64,000 bases of DNA from Pyrenochaeta sp. MPI-SDFR-AT-0127 (GCA_020747015.1 JAGTJM010000062.1:62001-126000); one strand, 5' to 3'. Positions 31,730-43,690 are shown, counted from the first letter of the stretch. Notes: a model not told the origin generated them from the letters alone. A program made the numbers and translations.

Positions 31730-32229
31730 TGTGAGAGTAAGGTCTGGATCTAACCATCCCGGAATTGAAAGGGTAACAACAGACCTTAAGGAGCTTGATG
31801 AGCTGGAGAGACTGACAGAGCTTGATATGTCACCACTAAGCCTCAGGTGGCAATTTCCCCGCAGTTGATCGTCGTAATCATTGCTCCTCTCGGCAGGCAA
31901 TACGAAGAAATGGGTAAGAATCATAACGCCTTGACAATTAGGACTCTCGTGGAACGAAGGGACAGGGCAGTAGACCACTCAGATGTGATTCACGCGATTT
32001 CTCAAGCTCACTTTGAACGTCTTTCAAGCGGAGCGTGTCAAGGCTAATCAATTCTCATCAACTAAAATGGAGATTCACCTCTTACTCACTCGAAATTTTG
32101 ATCTAAGCTGTTGGTCCCTGTGACTAGAATTCGCAAAGTGGGTAGATTTGAGTATGTAACCATCAATCACGTACGCCGACACATTCGCTCCCAGCAAATT
32201 CGTGCGCGCCGACTTTGATGATGGCCTTC
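31730..32229. other. Intergenic between bZIP and methyltransferase genes
   Basis: Holds the methyltransferase promoter. A minus-strand open frame extends through 31730-31978 but lacks an upstream ATG context and has Ser-repeat composition, so I treat it as leader rather than coding. Confidence 0.5.
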
Positions 32230-33117
32230 TTACAGGCCACTGATATAGTCCAACAATCTTAGAAGTGCTCCATTTTCAACCCTGCAGCCTTCTCCTTCCC
32301 TCTGCGCTCTTCTCAGCCCTTGCGCCAACCATATCCTGATAGTCTCTGGGTCCAGATTACGGAAATTCTGTTGCGAAATCATGACATATGCCTGCGCGCA
32401 AAGTGTTGTGCTCTCAGATGGGTCCGGTGGGGGTCTCATCTTGCATGTTGAACATTCTGGATCCGTAGGCTCATCGGGTGGCGGTGAACTTGGAGGATCG
32501 GAGCAACACGGTGGCGGGCCATTTAGTGGATCAGGCTCTGTAGGCAAAACAAGCGAGATTTGTGCGTTTGTGATGGCTTCTATGAAGCTGGGTGAGTTGG
32601 CGTTGCCCAGGAAGGAAAGGTTGGGGATGTCGACATGAGGGTAGTCTAAATGTGGGTCGCCATGCGGTTGCACAGATGCTAGCTCCAACTGCTCATCTAC
32701 ACTGGCGCCCTCATCCTCCATCATGGTGTTTCCAGGGCTCTGGCCTAGATTTATCGACTGTGGTGTTCCCATCTGATTAAGACGACAGATAGCATTTGCG
32801 GCCGCTTGCTCTGCCTTGAGCGCAGCGATCTCTGCTCTCGCCTCTGCTAGTAAACGTTCAGTCTCGGCGAGTTTCTGCTCCAAGGACGCAACATGATCTC
32901 TCTGTCGTGCGCGATGTCTTCTTTGGTTCTCCCGTACTCGACTCAACGTATGCTCAGCTGAGACGCGAGATTTGCGATGCGCAGGTACGCTGTCAGATGA
33001 CGTTGATGTTGGCGAGGTAGTAGTTGTCGTTGTTGCTGATGACATATTGAAAGTGGGTTGTGTTAACATTAGGCTCGATAGTCTTCTTTCGAGCTTAAAG
33101 GTGATTTGAATGTTCAT
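32230..33117 (-). CDS. bZIP transcription factor
   Basis: One exon. Basic region RVRENQRRHRARQRDHVASLE followed by a heptad leucine zipper (LEQKLAETERLLAEARAEIAALKAEQ). NxxxRxxxR spacing (ENQRRHRARQRD) is of the Yap/AP-1-like fungal group. A Thr/Ser-rich N-tail precedes it; the middle is acidic and Pro-rich (PPPDEPTDPECSTCKM has a C-x2-C). The C-terminus has LRRAQREGEGCRVENGALLRLLDYISGL. Start may be 33117 or, more likely from composition, the in-frame ATG at 33045 (MSSATTTT). Location next to an arsenite methyltransferase suggests metalloid response, as for Yap8-like regulators; that link is inference. Confidence 0.85.
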   Translation of the reverse strand: MNIQITFKLERRLSSLMLTQPTFNMSSATTTTTTSPTSTSSDSVPAHRKSRVSAEHTLSRVRENQRRHRARQRDHVASLEQKLAETERLLAEARAEIAALKAEQAAANAICRLNQMGTPQSINLGQSPGNTMMEDEGASVDEQLELASVQPHGDPHLDYPHVDIPNLSFLGNANSPSFIEAITNAQISLVLPTEPDPLNGPPPCCSDPPSSPPPDEPTDPECSTCKMRPPPDPSESTTLCAQAYVMISQQNFRNLDPETIRIWLAQGLRRAQREGEGCRVENGALLRLLDYISGL

Positions 33118-33685
33118 GAAAAACGCGCTCGAGAAAATCGAGTTCAAGAACAGCCGACGATTCTGAAGCGTAGAGAGTAAGAGCTTGGCGGTGACATATC
33201 GATGCGCGGGACTCTTGATTGGTCAGACATCAAAGCTTGAAACCACTCAAGCGTTCCGTACGCCCCCCAAACCTTGCCTTCCTCACCTCCGCTGCAAATT
33301 CACTTCTGGTCTGGGGTTGGATGGCGGGGCGGTTGCGCTTGTCATGACTCAAAGCAACGCAATGGTGCACCCTGGGTGACATCTACAAGATAGCATCCGC
33401 TGAACACAAATATCTGAAGACGTGCACATTACAGTGGCCAAGTGCTCATTGCGATCACTTCATACAGTGGGCAATACGGCTGAAGTTTCCGGCATTGGTA
33501 TTGAATTACTTACGTACACGCTATGCATATTCGCCTATTAACACAGAAGAAAGTTCGGGTGTGATAGCCATCGTGATCCTGAGTCGCACTTATTTTTGAC
33601 ATGACGGTCGTCTTCGTCGAGGCCGACGATATGATTTTGGCAGCATACATGGAAGCTCACCAAACTTGGTATATCCTTATCCTGT
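33118..33685. other. Intergenic, no gene seen
   Basis: bZIP promoter region and downstream flank of STI1. Short frames without motifs. Confidence 0.5.
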
Positions 33686-35641
33686 TCACCGTCCCATACG
33701 AATGACACCAGCATGGACCAGCTTCTGAATCTTTGAGCGAATACCAGGGTTCTTCAAGTGCTCCTGCAGAGCAGCTGGGTCGTCCTTGGCTTGCTGCAAA
33801 ATACTTTGCATGATAGGGTCTTGCAGAATGCCCGTAATCTAGTATGTAGGTCAGCACTACCACTCGATTAAGATGAATATCTTGTGCTTACCTCTGGGTC
33901 TCGTTGAATACGCTCCATTGTCTGTTGCTCGGTCTCGCCCTCACGCGCAGAATACTGTGCCTGCAGAGCCTTGGTCTCCTGTTGCTGAATCTCCCGGGTG
34001 TTCTTGCCGTCCTTGTCATGCTCCAATGCCTCTGCACACACGTTGATGCACTTGTTATATTCGCGCATGGTAAAGTATGCCTGAGCTTTCCGCAAATAAG
34101 CGCGGATAAAGCTTGGGTCACGCTTGATGGCTTCATCACAGTCCTGAACTGCTGAAGGGAACTCAAGAAGCTTGATAAAGCAGGCGGCACGATTGGAATA
34201 TCCGCGCGGATCTTCAGGAGCGCGTTTGATCATCTCAGAGTATGCCTCGACGGCCGCCGGCCAGTCCGACTCCTTGAATTTTGCATTACCAAGTTCGCGT
34301 GCCTTCTCAGCCTCTTCGGGATTGATGTAGGATTCCTTATCTTGCTTGATCTTGGCCTTCTCAGCGGCACGAAGCTTAGCGAGGACTTCGGGTGTGCGGT
34401 GCTCGGTCTGGGCTTTCTGGTAAAAGAGAATGGCGTTGGTAAGGTCGCCCAGTTTCTCGTATGCGGTTCCAATACGAGCGAACGCCCTGTATTTTGTTAA
34501 CAACCATGTTATCGATGCATCAACTGCGACTCACTTGGCAATGATCTTGAAGTCGGCGAGAATCTCGCGACCATACTCGACTGCCTCGTGGCATGCCTCT
34601 ATGCAGCCTTGATAATCACCCTTTTCGAACTTGGCCGCTCCAAGGTTCGTCTTGTATGCAATATCTTTGTGAAGATCCCAAGCCTTGCTGTAATTCTCAA
34701 TCGCCTCGTCAAATTGTCGCTTCTTGTAGAACTCTGTGCCCTTCTTCTTGAGCTCGTCTGCTTTGGCTTTAGCTTCTTTTGCGGCCTTCTCTTCTTCAGT
34801 CTCCTCCACCGGCTCAGGTACAGGTTCGGGTTCCGGCGCTTTCTTGGGCTGCTCTGTCGGCGTTGGTCGTGCATCGGGCATTTCGACATCCTCCTCGGCT
34901 TCCCTCGGCGCTGGCCCTCCTGGCCCTCCAGCTCCGGGACCACCAAATTGCATGTCAATGCCTAGCAGTACGCCCATGACTTGCATGAATCGTGGATCTT
35001 GCATGAACTGGCCAACCAGGTTCGGGTTGGTCTTCAGCTGCTGCAGCTTGCCCATGAATTCTGCGTCACCGAGAAGTGGAGCCGTCTTGGGATTTGCGGC
35101 GAGCTTTTGAATCATGTTGGGATCACTGAACATGCCCCCAAGACCTGCCGAGGGATCACTCGGAAATCCATCGTCCATAGCTTCGGCTTCTATGGCGCGC
35201 TTGACGGCATCAAGGCCTGACTTCGCCTGAGCATTATTCGGGTCTAGTTTGAGAGCTTCTTCAAACGCATCCGTGGCTCCCACTGCAAGCTGTTAGCACA
35301 GAATCACACCAGAAACTGAATATGGCATACCCAAGTCACCCTCGCCATGCAACGCCGTGCCTTTACGACCCCAGCCTTTCGCCCAGTCAGGCTTGATCTC
35401 TGTGGTTTTGGTCGCATCGTCCAAGGCCTTCCGCCAGTCTTTCAACGAGGCATACGCGCCCGAACGGTTCGAGTAGAGGACGTGATTTGAGGGGTCGAGC
35501 TCGATAGCTTGTGAGAATTTCTCGCTGGGCTGTATTAGCATAACCGTCGCTAAGGCTGGGTTGGCGGGGAGCTCACATGGACTCCTCGAACTTCTTCGCC
35601 GCGAAGAGCTTGTTGCCTTCGGCTTTCAATGCGTCCGCCAT
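33686..35641 (-). CDS. STI1: Hsp90 co-chaperone STI1/Hop
   Basis: Five exons (35641-35577, 35524-35331, 35282-34535, 34486-33892, 33838-33686) give 584 residues, the usual size. Start MADALKAEGNKLFAAKKFEES opens TPR1 (1-115; ALKAEGNK, NHVLYSNRSGAYASL). DP1 follows (MFSDPNMIQKLAANPKTAPLL, about 135-190), an acidic/Pro linker, TPR2A (about 245-360, KKGTEFYKKRQFDEAIENYSKAW), TPR2B (about 375-490) and DP2 at the end (RDPEITGILQDPIMQSILQQA). It hands clients from Hsp70 to Hsp90 in the cytosol. Heat-shock regulation is expected from the family, but I did not identify HSE motifs. Confidence 0.96.
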
Positions 35642-36075
35642 GTTGGGAACTGTATGGTAAATGGAGCAGGAATCAATGATTAGCTGTGATTCTTGGTGTC
35701 GTGCAGGAAGCGGATAATGAGGTGCATAAATGTTTGGCGTATGGAGCTAGAAACTTCGATGGGCTTTGTCCGTGCGTCGAAGCTGAAGGGCGACATCCCA
35801 CCTCCAAATCGAGCCCCGCGCAACTCACTCGGCATCTCTGGTACGTGCTGTTCTGCCCTTCAGCCCTTTCCAACCACGCACGCTCCGTATATGGAGATGT
35901 ATGGATTGCTGCGTTCAACTTTCTCTTTGACTTTCTGAAGTAACAACTTTCCGTTCCATTGTTACATTTTGCTTGGCTGATATATTCCTTACCCAGAAGT
36001 CTCTTCTTCGTTTGCCTAATTGGGACTTCACTCACATAAACCATCAAACTTGGGCAGGGTTCTGTGGCTTTTGAG
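35642..36075. other. Divergent promoter between STI1 and the FolB-domain gene
   Basis: 434 bp between two start codons on opposite strands, so a shared promoter region. A minus-strand frame in it (35673-36083) has no motif. Confidence 0.55.
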
Positions 36076-36929
36076 ATGGCCACCCATTTTGTCCGGCAGA
36101 CTCAATGGAACGCAGAGGTTGCTCAAAGCGGGCATTATGACAAGATCATAGTACAGAATCTGGAAGTCGTTGTCAATGCGGGAAAAGACGTCTGGGGCCG
36201 TCAGAAGAAGCAACGAGCATTGATCAGTGTAACATTGACACTCGGTGAGCGATTCATCTCTGCATCTTCCACGGACTCGGTCGATCAAAGCACCGTTCAC
36301 TATGGCACTCTTAGCAAAGCTATACAAGCCACACTCCAAGGAGATTCTGCCTGGCAATCTACTGCGGCCCTTTCAGATTCCATTTCCCAGAGTGTGCGGA
36401 AAGTGGCAGGCTCAACAAAAATATATGCTCTCGAAACAGACGTCTGCTATTTGAAAGGGAGCATGTTTGGAGATGGGGCTGGCCACATGACCTCTACGAT
36501 TGAAGATTCGGGTGTGCGCTCGAGTGTGTTGTACCTGCGCAACGTGCGCATACCCTGCATTATTGGCGTCAATTCCAATGAAAGATTACAAAAGCAACCT
36601 GTTGTAGTCAATGTGTGGCTTGAGAATGTCCCCGATGACCGAGTAGACGATCACGCTAAGCTAGAGACACTCGTTTTCCAGGTAAATGTGTGAACTTGTA
36701 ATATCAGGTATTGACTGACGCGCCACAGCTCATCTCGGACTCTTCATTTCAAACGATTGAGAGCCTCCTAGCATGGCTAGTAGAGCAACTAAGGCAAAAG
36801 CTCTTCACTAGAGAGGAGGACCAAGATGCATGGGTTAGGCTCAGGATTGAGAAGCCGTTGGCCGTACCATTCGCGGATGCTCCTGCGGTCGAAATAACGC
36901 GTCCAGTACGATCGAGCCAGCAACTATAG
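36076..36929 (+). CDS. Tandem FolB (dihydroneopterin aldolase)-domain protein
   Basis: Two exons (36076-36681, 36729-36929) with a 47-bp intron give 268 residues. Two FolB-type repeats are visible: DKIIVQNLEVVVNAGKDVWGRQKKQRALISVTL...HYGTLSKAI (about 20-90) and SSVLYLRNVRIPCIIGVNSNERLQKQPVVVNVWLE...TIESLLAWLVEQL (about 150-240). Each has I-x-GVN/NAG..ER/GR..KQ and a downstream acidic/Thr-Ile-Glu helix. The predicted start uses ATG 36076; the frame is open 12 bp upstream only from a GTG. FolB aldolase normally acts in folate synthesis; here it is free of HPPK/DHPS domains, so the biochemical role is unclear. Confidence 0.82.
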
Positions 36930-37899
36930 GCACGGCCACATGATGTTTTCCCATTGACCGAGTCGAAAGCAAAGTCCAAGTCACCACTATTTCTCAGGGC
37001 AGCCCAGATGACTTGGAGGTTTGGTGTTTGATGCTCTTACAGGATGCTCTCACACTACTATTCACGCTGATTTTCTACATAGCCTAGAACAACTCAGTCG
37101 TTACTTTTCAACTACAAAGATGTGATGGGAAAGGTGAGCATGTCACAAGATGGGTATGCACGAGCCAGTGGGTAAAGCAGTAAAGACAATAGTGGGGAAG
37201 TTATTCGTGTCTGATCTGGGAATGAGATGCAAATGTCGAGGATACCCGGCTTATCTTAGAAGATCCCCCCACGTGCCGTGTTAGCGACATGCCCGCGGAC
37301 GTGGGAGTGAACGTGCTGTACGCCACAAACATGGGCCGTTTTTCTCCGATGATAGCCTGCGTGCGCTGCCAAGGGATTCAGGTCCGACATGGATGCCGAT
37401 GAATTTTCTCTCTGGCCTCCGCATTCAGAAGAGGGTGCCTGTAAATGTTTTGCCACACTCCAGGTTTTCGCTCCGGGGTAGGTTGTTGGGCGAATTTTCG
37501 GGGTGTGGCCGCCTGTCGTTGAGCACGCTATGTCATGTCACAGCACCACCCCAGTCTAGCGCGGCGGCCAGAACGAGGGGCTTTCGATATTTTGGCCATA
37601 GCTCCCTTATGAGTTTTATTCCCAACAGACAATTGCATCGTGAGGTTGTGAAGCCGCCAAGGGCTTCAATTGGATCCTGCGCCGCTATGTCGGGCAACAG
37701 GGCGGTCGTGATGGAGGATTCACGGCAGCAATTCTCGCCCAAGAACAGGCGTGCGGCGGGGGGTAGAGGATGGGAAGAATACCGGGAGGGCAGGAGGGGC
37801 AGCCCATCCATGGATCGTCGTTGCCATCCAGAAAAGATGGTGCGGTTGAGGCTTCCCTTCTTGTCTCGAGCGGCGTTGTGCTAGTCGGAGGGGGCCACG
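36930..37899. other. Intergenic, upstream of UGP1
   Basis: GC-rich on its right half. Frames at 37393-37884 and antisense ones are compositional, without motifs. Expected to hold UGP1 promoter elements. Confidence 0.5.
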
Positions 37900-37905
37900 T
37901 ATAAA
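37900..37905 (+). promoter_or_regulatory. TATA box of UGP1
   Basis: TATAAA in GGCCACGTATAAAGACG, about 220 bp before the ATG and followed by a pyrimidine-rich leader, consistent with a strong housekeeping promoter. Confidence 0.5.
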
Positions 37906-38120
37906 GACGCAATGCCCTGAAGTCGCACACCGGTCTTTCATTAATACCCCCCTTCACTTTTTCAAGACAAACTTCTCGTTGCCCACGCACGCTCTCGACT
38001 CGCCCCACGTTGACCGCACAGACGTGATAGTCCGCCTTTAAGCAGACCGCTTCCTCCGCTTCGTCTGCTCTTCTTCACAATCCCCCCATCTTCTCCTCTC
38101 CCATCACATACACAAGCACA

Positions 38121-40125
38121 ATGGCATCTCGCGCGATCCCGTCCCATCTGAAGCCATCCGCCGCCGCTGGCGGTGATGAGGGTGGCTTCTCCTCCCAACG
38201 CCATCATGGCAAGTCGCAATCTCATGTGGTACGTCTACCTTTGGTTTCTGTTTCTGTATCCATCCTCTACTTTGCAACTTTCTGCAAATTACAATGCTTT
38301 GTTTTGTCCCAGAGACTTATGAGCTCCCTTTCGTTGTCTACTCTCAGCTGGCACATTCTTCGAATTGGCCTTGCTCCGAGTTGCGGGGAAGCAGCTCTGA
38401 GCTGCCAATTCGGACTGGTCGACGAACATCACTTTGACGCAATGCCTCGTATTTGAACTTTTTGACCCTCTATGAAGTCGTCGTTGTCCAACAAGACCAA
38501 TTCAATGGAACCTCTGCTGATCTCGGGCCCTCCTTCTAGGCTTTCGAAAACACATCCACCAATGTTGCGGCCTCGCAAATGCGAAATGCCCTCAACAAGC
38601 TCGCCGATACTGTCTCGGATCCTGCTGAGAAGAAGGTCAGTGCAAATTTTCCCCATTTCTAGGCAATCTTATTCCACATGAATTGTCTGTTCCTTGCCAT
38701 CTCCGTCTTTTGGCTGGAGTGGCATTACGTCATCAGAGCGTACGCTAACATTTGTAGTATTTCGAAACTGAAATGGACAACTTCTTCGCCCTGTTCCGAC
38801 GATACTTGAACGACAAGGCCAAGGGCACTGCCATTGACTGGAACCGCATCGCTCCCCCGAAAGCCGAGCAGGTCGTTGCCTACGATGATTTGGCCAACTC
38901 CGAGGCTGTCGAATACCTGAACAAGTTGGCGGTCGTGAAGCTCAATGGTGGCCTTGGTACATCCATGGGATGCGTTGGCCCCAAGTCAGTCATTGAGGTC
39001 CGTGACGGCATGTCCTTCTTGGACTTGTCTGTACGCCAGATTGAGTACCTCAACCGAACGTACGATGTCAATGTTCCCTTCGTCCTGATGAACTCGTTCA
39101 ACACGGACACGGACACTGCCAGCATCATTAAGAAGTACGAGGGACACAACATTGATATCCTCACATTCAATCAGTCGAGGTACCCACGTATCCTCAAGGA
39201 TTCTCTCCTGCCCGCCCCCAAGGAGAACCAGTCGGACATTGCCAACTGGTACCCTCCTGGCCACGGTGACGTTTTCGAGTCTCTCTACAACACTGGCATG
39301 CTTGACAAACTCCTGGATCGCGGCATCGAGTACATTTTTCTCTCCAATGCCGACAATTTGGGTGCCGTTGTCGATCTCCGCATCTTGCAGCACATGGTTG
39401 ACTCCAAGGCCGAGTACATTATGGAGTTGACCGACAAGACCAAGGCTGACGTCAAGGGTGGTACAATCATTGACTACGAGGGCTCTGTCCGTCTGCTCGA
39501 AATCGCACAGGTTCCCAAGGAGCACGTCAACGAGTTCAAGTCGATCAAGAAATTCAAGTACTTCAACACCAACAACATTTGGATGAACGTAAGGGCCATT
39601 AAGCGTGTCGTCGAGGCCAACGAGCTCGCCATGGAGATTATTCCCAACGGCAAGTCGATCCCCGCCGACAAGAAGGGCGAGGCCGACATCTCAGTCCTCC
39701 AGCTTGAGACAGCCGTAGGTGCGGCCATCAAGCACTTCAAGAACGCACATGGTGTCAACGTTCCCAGGAGACGCTTCTTGCCTGTCAAGACGTGCTCCGA
39801 CCTCATGCTCGTCAAGTCAGATTTGTACACTCTTCAGCACGGCCAGCTTGTCATTGACCCCAACCGCTTCGGCCCTGCGCCACTTATCAAGCTCGGAAGT
39901 GATTTCAAGAAGGTTTCCAGCTTCCAATCGCGCATCCCCTCTATCCCCAAGATTGTCGAATTGGACCATCTTACCATTACTGGTCCTGTCAATCTTGGCC
40001 GCGGCGTGACACTCAAGGGTACTGTGATCATTGTTGCAACAGAAGGCTCTACCATTGACATTCCTCCTGGGTCCATCCTCGAGAATGTTGTTGTTCAGGG
40101 GTCGCTGAGGTTGCTCGAGCACTAA
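38121..40125 (+). CDS. UGP1: UTP-glucose-1-phosphate uridylyltransferase
   Basis: Three exons (38121-38228, 38540-38635, 38758-40125) give 523 residues. The first two introns (311 and 122 bp) are longer than most here, which is typical of highly expressed fungal genes. Exon 3 contains the catalytic domain: LAVVKLNGGLGTSMGCVGPK (about 125-144, UTP-binding loop), FVLMNSFNTDTDT, WYPPGHGDVFESLYNTG, FLSNADNLGA (sugar-nucleotide loop), and a C-terminal left-handed helix with LTITGPVNLGRGVTLKGTVI. Makes UDP-glucose for glycogen, trehalose and cell-wall glucan synthesis in the cytosol. Codon usage is rich in C-ending codons, a mark of high expression. Confidence 0.97.
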
Positions 40126-40979
40126 ATGGCTGGCTGGTGTTTTTACAGGTCTTTGATAGATTTACGAGGGTACAGGGCTTTCTTGAAGTGATTGATCATG
40201 ACGGGATGACATGCATTTTCCGATGTAGTTGAGCAAAACATACCTGTATGGGTATCTGGGTGCGTAATGGTGCACGCCTCTTTGAAGGCTTATGATGTGT
40301 AGTAAATAAAATGACATTTCTATCTTAATTTGCAGGGTTTCTTCCTCGTTCTAGTCTTTGTGATTTCTGGGCCATAGAGGCATGGCTGTGGGTTGGTGAA
40401 AGAATGAATGAAAGAAAGAAAAGAAAGAAAGTGGCCTAAAGTCAGCCCGACGTTCTGTGTCAGTGCTCATTTCTTCCTCTTCCTCGTCTTCTTTTCCAAG
40501 CCATTCCCTGCCATGACAAGAGCGCGGTCTAACATTCGGAGATTATCAGTATGGCGGTTCGCTGATTGCTGCCTCACGCCCATGCTCAGCCTCGCGGCCC
40601 AGTCACTAACCCCCGTCGCAGGGCACGAACCGTGATGTCAGATGCCCAAGCTGTCACCAGCCACTCAGCCATGAACAACACATCGGCCCATCAACAGGTT
40701 GCCTGCCCGTTGCAGAGGCGCAGCGGGCCAGTCAGCTGCCTGGCGCACAACTGCAACTTGTGCTGATAGAGGCGCATACTTACTTATTACGCTGCAGCTG
40801 TATAAGCAGCGACTTCCTCCTACCATTTCCCTGGTCGCTCCACATTCGCGTTCCACAAGCATCCTGCGGGGCACTCCGGAGCTTCACCGCATCCTGACGA
40901 CCGTCAACACCCAAACTTTGAGCTGAATACACGCCTATGCCTGGCCTGGTGGTTTTGGAAATAGTCGCAGGCTGGCAAA
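40126..40979. other. Intergenic between UGP1 and the DUF7514-type gene
   Basis: Contains a purine-rich GAAA repeat stretch around 40398-40432 and, near 40800, a TATAAG about 180 bp before the next ATG. No gene supported. Confidence 0.5.
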
Positions 40980-42812
40980 ATGACGTCGGATTCAAAGGAG
41001 AATAGAGAGCAGCAGCAGCAGCAGCAACAACAACAGCAGGAAGACCGCGCAGCCAACCTAGCACATGCAGACGCAGCGCACAGAGAAGCCTATGATTACT
41101 GGGGCTACCTATTCAAAAAGGACAAGTGCGGGACACCGCTGCTGGACCGCTTGCTAAAAGGCATCGCAGAGGTCATTGTGAGTCGTGGCTAGCCACAAGG
41201 CCCTGTATCGCAGGTGGAGCTGATCTCGCTGCAGAGCAAGAAGTTTGAACCCAGCGACTCGCCCGACCTTACCCCTTCGCAGATTGCTGCTTGGTACCGT
41301 CATGTCGGGGGAGACTATGATGTCTTATTTACTGAAACACCGCCCTCGTCCATTGCCTTTATTTATCGTTCCCTCGGTGCTTTCCACAGTCTGCAACCCG
41401 CGCCCAAGGACGATGGTTATGGGAGTCCCACCATACCCGCACTGAAAAAGCAAGGCTTCGTGACATGGCAGACTATACAGTTACTGCTTGGACCGGAGGA
41501 GCATGTGCCATACCTGCAAAGAGCCGTCGAGCAGGATGATGTGATCGATCCCGAGACGGGCGGCACGTTTCCAAAAGTGTTGCCCAAAGAATGCTTTCCA
41601 GACAGGCCCGACGACGCAATGGAAAAGTGGTATCAGGGTGTCGCGGCTAGACTCAAGAGAGAGGCAGAAGACGAAGCCAAGGGCGTACGCGTGGCGGAAG
41701 ACCCAGCACCACGCGTTTCCACCGACCTGTCCGGAGACGGCTCATCTGCTGACGAGAGACATGGTGCATTCAAGTACTTTGAGGATCCCATGTACCGTAG
41801 GAGTAGGCCACGGCCGACTTTTATGCGGCACGTATCGAAGCAGTCTGGGCGCCCCACAGAAGACAGTGGAAGAGCCGTCACCTCCAGAGTCAGACATATG
41901 CTGAATCCTTTCAGCGGGAGGAGACGAAGCATCCCCGGGCGATATGAAAGCGACAGCTTTTCAGATGAAGACGCGACACCCATTGCCGCCGTCCCTCCCC
42001 AAGCACTTCGTTATCCTTCCCACAAGCGCCCTCACCCGCCACGTCGAGACGACCCAGTGTCGACGACAGACTCGGATTCAGATTCAGATCGCCCGCCGTC
42101 TCGACGACGTACGCCTCCGCTCCGCCATCGCAGGTCGCACGAACCTCCTAACTCGCCCTTGGAGTACTTTCCCGCGTATCATGAAGGGCCACGTCGCTTT
42201 TCGCATCAACACGACCCAAATGGCAGACTAGAGAGCAGGACTTCGAAAGCAGCATCGCCGCAACCAATATGGGGCCCTACGCAATCGCCAATGTTTGCAA
42301 CACATGTTGCGCAAGTCGAGGCACGCAATTACTACGATAGAAGGCCTGCGATGCCTGCGCGCACCAGTTATAGGCCTGCTCCACATGGTGTACGATGGGG
42401 CTCGCCGTCTGTACCGCTAAGTCCACCAAGGGACGCGGAACCACCCTATGCCCGTGACCACGACCGGGAACGCGAACGAGAGCGACATCATGACCGCGAG
42501 CGCGACCGAGACCCAGTGTCGTACGACATGGGTGGAAGCAGCAGCAGCAGTCGTTCCCGACGGCGACGGTCAACAGAGGACGCGGTATATCCACGTGAAC
42601 GCGAGCGTGACACGACTCGAACACGCAGCCACGACCGAGTAAAGGATGAGTGGGACGATAGGAACGGGAGCCGGGAGCGAGACAGGGATAGGTCAAGGGA
42701 TCACAGCAGGGAGCGGGATAGGGACAGAGATCGTAGGATGCATAGGTATGTGTCCGGCGTCCAGGATGGTGTTAGTGGAAGGAAGTATCCGGTTATCAGT
42801 GGGCCTTACTGA
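40980..42812 (+). CDS. DUF7514-type fungal protein with Arg/Asp-rich tail
   Basis: Two exons (40980-41177, 41214-42812) give 598 residues. The 36-bp intron (GTGAGT...ATCGCAG) is unusually short, a multiple of three, and carries an in-frame TAG, so splicing is required. A polyQ run of 10 residues lies near the N-terminus. The conserved domain (about 30-210) includes YDYWGYLFKKDKCGTPLLDRLL, SPDLTPSQIAAWYRHVGGDYD, and VTWQTIQLLLGPEEHVPYLQ. The rest is disordered: Ser/Arg-rich, then alternating RD/RE blocks (RERERERHHDRERDRD). Such domains occur widely in filamentous ascomycetes; function unknown. The tail resembles those of RNA-associated proteins, which is only an impression. Confidence 0.82.
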
Positions 42813-43584
42813 GATTTGTTTGCAGCGTGAGAGGGCAGCTTGTGAGGTTGTGGAAGGAGTTTTGATGGGGGGAACATGAGAGAGGGAGAGGGTTTGGGAG
42901 AGGGTTTGGAAGAAACAAGTGTGGCATATGGGGAGGCAATTACTGGGGTACCACGAGGCAGTCTATGGTAGAGCTAGTATTGAAAGGCAGCCAAGGGTTG
43001 GTTTTTTGGTAGTTTGAGGGGGAACAGGTGTTTGTCTTACAGCCTTGGAATGTGATGCGGCCATGGAGGTGGCGTCTAAACCTGGGGTGTGATCTAGATG
43101 GGTCTGGAAGGCGTGTGGCGCGGGGGGATGTGATGTGGCTCAGGGATTCTTCAGCTCGACATGGGTTCACCCACAAGCTCGCGATAGCTGTTGAGGGTGA
43201 TTGTGAGCATCGCAGCCACGGAGGCGTGGTAGACAAGGTGCAATGGGTGACGGCGATGGCGACTAACGTACAGGACGCAGACATGATATGATGTGACATT
43301 TTGTATTGGATTCGACGAGGAGACCGTCATGCTAGGCAATGCAGGATAGCTCTGCCCACAGCTTTGGAAGTAGGAAGCACAGTTGTGCCTGAATCGCGCT
43401 TGAAGTGTTTTGAGCGGCAGAATTGAGAGGTTGTTGAGGCGATGAAGATGTTGCGGCTGCCTCGTAAGTAGTCGGCTTTGTAAGATGCCCTGCTGCTGAG
43501 GCTTCAATTCGACATACCAGATGAGGCGTCTATGTGTACATGGAATGGAGAGGTACCATTGTCAGGGTGACACGTGCAGAGGTG
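42813..43584. other. Downstream flank of the DUF7514-type gene, no gene seen
   Basis: Short frames without motifs. Probably 3' untranslated sequence and spacer. Confidence 0.5.
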
Positions 43585-43690
43585 TGAGAGCCATGAGCCA
43601 TGTGCAGTGAGCAATGAGCAGTGAGCAAATGAGCAGTGAGCCATGAGCCATGAGCCATGAGCAGTGAGCAAATGAGCAGTGAGCAATGAG
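43585..43690. repeat. TGAGC(C/A)A-type heptanucleotide minisatellite
   Basis: Runs of ATGAGCC and GTGAGCA units, mostly 7 bp apart with occasional 8-bp steps, cover about 105 bp. Confidence 0.85.

Noticed and set aside
31730..31978. N-terminal extension of the arsenite methyltransferase.
   Set aside because: The upstream frame is Ser-repeat and unlike ArsM N-termini; the ATG at 31729 begins the typical MDSTTIYENVRARY opening.
34736..35110. Plus-strand frame of 124 residues inside STI1.
   Set aside because: Ser/Gly/Pro-rich shadow opposite a well-supported five-exon gene.
37393..37884. Plus-strand ORF upstream of UGP1.
   Set aside because: Arg/Ser/Gly-rich composition in GC-rich promoter DNA with no motif and no homologue I can name.
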